Part shown: positions 60,514 through 64,000 of the stretch, one piece after another
How positions within the stretch are numbered: position 1 is the first letter of the stretch
Layout of the letters: each line of letters opens with the position of its first letter
Assembly (NCBI GenBank): GCA_012295275.1
Contig: CM022665.1
Location: 20,614,150 to 20,678,149, forward strand
Direction of reading: 5' to 3'
DNA from: Chrysomallon squamiferum
Taxonomy: Eukaryota > Mollusca > Gastropoda > Neomphalida > Peltospiridae
DNA length: 64,000 nt
Notes under the pieces: generated by a model
Told to the model about the DNA's origin: nothing
Database searches by the model: none
What the model saw: the letters and a program-made list of their open reading frames with translations, nothing else
Translations under genes and position numbers: made by a program

Positions 60514-62400
60514 TATATGTATATATATTTTTTTTTTAAATAAATGTATGGAATATGTATTTAACGTTTGTTTTTCTTAATGTTATTGTTTTATTTTGTT
60601 TTGTTTCAATTTATTTTATTTTTTTATTTAGTTTACTATACTTTATTTTAATTTCTTACTTACTTTCTTTTTTATTTATGTTTCATGATGATAAAACAAG
60701 AAAACAGAATATGAAAAGTATTAACAAACATGAAAGTACACTACAAAGACTACAGAGAGAACACTAGTTCTAAACTGTTTCTTAGTATTAAATAATTTTA
60801 AAATATTATTGAAAGATGAAAAGTATGAAAAGTGTTTTTCAAGATATTAAAAAATAATAAAAGTTGTGTTAATGGTATCTTATTTCAAGAATTATTTGCT
60901 ACAATTACATGTATACATTTTTTTTAATGGTATCACAACATTTAAACAAAGCACGATTTCAAGATGGCAGCCAGTCGGGTCTGTACAGAATTGTTGTACA
61001 CAATAGATTCAATTCTTTTGTGAGTGAGATTAAAAAGCAGAAGATTGGATTATATTTTTATCAGTTGTTTCTTTTTAATAAATAACTTTATATTGATATC
61101 GTCTGTTTGTTGTTTGTACGTGTTTGAAACTATATAGTTACATTTTTATTTTCACGCTGGGACTAATAAACATCTGTTTTGTCCGTCTTTCATTCGGTCA
61201 TTCTTTCATTCATTCACACTTGATTGAATTGACTTCTGGACAAAGAGGTATAACAATGGGCACATTAGTCCTGCAGGCGTCAAGATCTGGTATCAGATTT
61301 ATTTATATAAGTAAAGTTTATCTCAAAATATTTCTTATTTATTAATTATTATTCTTACATTAAGCCACAATGCTGAAACAAGAATTGTTCTCAAGATATA
61401 TTTTCTTATAAAATAGATTTTCATGCACCGGTAACTGTAAATATTTTCATGTCTCAAATTACTATCGAGAAATTTAGTTATCAATTCTGTCAATTTGAAA
61501 TTATATTATTTGAAAATATTGTGATGACTAACTATGTAGTTTAACTTGTAATACACGAATATCTGCATACATACATATATACACACATTCATATATATAA
61601 AACACACATGTAATATATACACATACATACAGATATACCAGCTTACATCCACATATACATGCATACAAAAATACACTTCAAACTTTCATGTTATTAAAGA
61701 AAAAAAGTAAAAGTAAAAATATTAAAACTATTTATTTAAAAAATAAACCAAAAATATGAAACAAAATGGTGTAAAATTAAAAAAAAAAAAAAAAAAGGTT
61801 CGTTAAAAACAATACTCATCAATTTTTACAGAAATGAATTTTAGGGTGCCATATGGACAGGAGAATGAATGTGTCAACAACGACCAAAAAAGATAAAAAA
61901 GATAAAAAAAATGTTAGTTTGCGATTTCAATTTTATCCTTTTTCTCGTTTGAACAAGACTGGGCTCATTGTTCGTTAACTCGTGTTAAAACCGTATCCAT
62001 GTCTGGATCGTGTTTCAACATGGCTCGCTGAGAACGTATCAGATTTCGTGTTATTAAACATAATACTTTCAAACTGATAAACACCCAGCTCCTTCCCCTC
62101 ACTTTTCTTCTTATTATTACTTTTATTTTCAAGTCGAGTTTTTCATGAAACTGCGCATGCGTACTGTTTGATGTGTTTTATCAGAGATGAGAAAAGATCA
62201 CATAAGAAGTAAAGAGTTAAGTGAAATGAAAATGAAATCTCTCTTCTTACAAACAGAAGGAAAAAAAATGACTACAGTTTCGTGTAAACAGATTTTTTTT
62301 TAAGAATAGCATAATAACAAGTAGACCACTGTCAAAACAGCAACAGTTACAACTACAGTAACTATAATACAACTACCACTGCAACAAATATACTACAAAA
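57618..62400. other. Non-coding DNA upstream of the visible PRDM1 exons
   Basis: No exon matching the N terminus of PRDM1 was recognised on the minus strand. It contains (AAT)n near 57757-57783, (ATT)n near 58899-58930 and 60463-60513, T-runs, and moderately complex stretches (58300-58520, 59040-59330, 60150-60440). It may be PRDM1 intron. Confidence 0.45.
59470..59700. repeat. Degenerate tandem repeat
   Basis: About three imperfect units containing 'gtgaatgaaagaagaaaaag' and 'tgtatggatgaa(t/c)taaa' at spacings of about 60-80 bp (near 59484, 59560 and 59617). Confidence 0.7.
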
Positions 62401-62403
62401 AAA

Positions 62404-62811
62404 AGGAGTAAGGACTCACATGAAGGAATATGAACTCACATGAAGGAGTAAGGACTCACATGAAGGAGTAAGGACTCACATGAAGGAATATGAACTCACA
62501 TGAAGGAGTATGAACTCACATGAAGGAGTAAGGACTCACATGAAGGAATATGAACTCACATGAAGGAGTAAGGACTCACATGAAGGAATATGAGCTCACG
62601 TGAATGAGTAAGGACTCATATGAATGAGTATGAACTCACATGAAGGAGTATGAACTCACATGAAGACGCATGAAACTCACATGAAGGAGTATGAACTCAC
62701 ATGAAGGAGTAAGGACTCACATGAAAGAGCATGAGAAGACATCAAGAAGTATGAAACTCACATGAAGGAGTTTGAACTCACGTCAGGAGGTATGGACACA
62801 CATGAAGGAGT
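62404..62811. repeat. 20-bp minisatellite
   Basis: About 19-20 units of consensus ACTCACATGAAGGAGTAWGA. Two main variants (GTAAGG and GTATGA / ATATGA) partly alternate, the variation is more irregular toward the right end, and a few units are 21 bp. The unit is not a multiple of three and has no coding role. Confidence 0.93.
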
Positions 62812-63605
62812 GTAAATGGTCTTACCTAAAGTGTGAATTAAGAAAGTTTTGTAAACTGAGTGATATAAAAGATTTTATCAGCGGTAGATTATCGGTGGGC
62901 AGCCGGAAGCGGTTCTTTGATCACGTTCGTTTCTTTACGCGATTGACTGGTCTGCCAGTCACTTCTCGTCTAGGTAACAAAACTTGAGTTAGTTTTCAAA
63001 ACACAGCGATAAAAATCACAACACCAGCGATACCCACTCTCTCGCTTAATACGAAATCTAAAAGTTATGCTAATGTTAATCTGAAAATTAGCATTTTAAA
63101 ATAATTTACAAAAATGTTCGTGTGTAAGAGAGAAATGCTTTTATTCCGTGTTCAAACGAATGTATGACCACGGACAAAGGACTGGCTTTTCTCACTTTAA
63201 ATTTTGATTCTCTACCCGGCATCCTTTTCGTTATTTTAATTCACTAGATTACAAAAGTTAAAGGAAAAAAAATCTGTATTTTTCGCAATATAACACACAA
63301 CTGTAAAACGTTTCTCTATTGTTATAAAATTGTTCCTTTTTATATTGAAAAAAAAAAAAAAAAAAAAAAAGAAAGAAAGAAAGAAAAAGAAAATGAAGAA
63401 AAACATTATCAATGTCACTGAGTAAAGTCTTTAACTTTGGTGACAACATTATCAGTGTCACAGGAGTTTGACGTTTGGCACAGTTTTCTGCCAGACAAAA
63501 AATGACTACGTTTTCTTTGTTGTTCAATTTTCATACATTCAGAAAAATTATTTCTGAAGTACTTTAGTTAAGGCATTCAGAAACTGGAGTCTGTTTTGAT
63601 GTTGA

Positions 63606-63667
<62 letters not shown>

Positions 63668-64000
63668 GTAGTATTAGTAGCAAATAATGATAATAATGAC
63701 GATGATGATAATGCTAACAGCTGTAATAACAATGCTAATAACAACAACAACAACAATAACAGCAATAATAGTAATAATAATAATTATTGTTATAATAATG
63801 ATAATGATAATCAGAGAAGTAGTAGTAGTTGTTGTTATTGTTGCTGTAGCAGTAAAATTTGTTGTTTTAATTATATTAATTAATTTGCTTTAGCTGTTTT
63901 CACAACCTGGACTACATCAACTAAAATACTTTAATAACACGGAATAGATTTGTTTAATTAAATTTAAATAATTTGATTTTTTTTTCTTGATTAAAGAGTT
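62812..64000. other. Non-coding DNA at the right edge
   Basis: A complex stretch (62812-63240) is followed by an A-run (63347-63370) and imperfect trinucleotide (AAT/AAC/AGT)n sequence to about 63870. On the minus strand CTTTAG/GTAAGACC (around 62822-62836) resembles a splice donor, but no open frame upstream of it matches PRDM1 or another known protein. Confidence 0.4.

Noticed and set aside
62822-62990. Possible upstream PRDM1 exon on the minus strand ending at a GTAAGACC donor
   Set aside because: No frame upstream of the donor resembles the PRDM1 N terminus, so the donor-like site alone is insufficient.

Overview
The window is animal nuclear DNA, most likely from a mollusc or a close lophotrochozoan relative. 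It is AT-rich, its genes have many short exons with GT..AG introns, and it is saturated with microsatellites: long (TC)n, (CA)n, (ATT)n, (ATTT)n and (GTAT)n runs. The phylum is inferred from general genome texture and gene style, not from a diagnostic sequence. Three protein-coding genes can be read exon by exon. No rRNA, tRNA, CRISPR array or transposon-encoded protein was recognised.

Layout. 1-4549 is AT-rich non-coding DNA ending in a degenerate tandem repeat. 4550-13179 (minus) is a 14-exon KIF25 gene, a kinesin with an N-terminal coiled coil and a C-terminal motor. 13180-13737 is a short divergent promoter interval. 13738-23230 (plus) is a 14-exon TTLL12 gene (tubulin-tyrosine-ligase-like 12). 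23231-49932 is a gene desert in which 200-700 bp stretches of complex, CpG-containing sequence alternate with long microsatellites. 49933-57617 (minus) is the 3' part of PRDM1 (Blimp-1): most of the PR/SET domain, a long linker and five zinc fingers. Its 5' exon(s) were not found and probably lie beyond 57617 or outside the window. 57618-64000 is non-coding and contains a 20-bp minisatellite.

Gene relationships. KIF25 and TTLL12 are head to head with about 0.56 kb between start codons. Both families concern microtubules, so a shared promoter is plausible. PRDM1 is a separate transcription-factor gene; the complex islands downstream of it may be cis-regulatory, which is inference.

Most notable observation. 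Introns of KIF25 and TTLL12 contain diverged tandem duplications, and at four exons (KIF25 exons 9 and 11, TTLL12 exons 5 and 10) the duplicated unit spans the 3' splice site plus the first part of the exon. The introns therefore carry decoy acceptors followed by exon-like sequence. TTLL12 also has two frame-breaking differences (one extra base in exon 2; a 32-bp insertion between ATGAAT direct repeats in exon 8). Without them all 14 exons join in one 627-codon frame. KIF25 exon 7 has a third frame problem that alternative splice sites can resolve. PRDM1 has an in-frame 16-residue repeat and a CpG-rich island in the intron that splits its PR domain, the position corresponding to the internal promoter of the human PRDM1-beta isoform.
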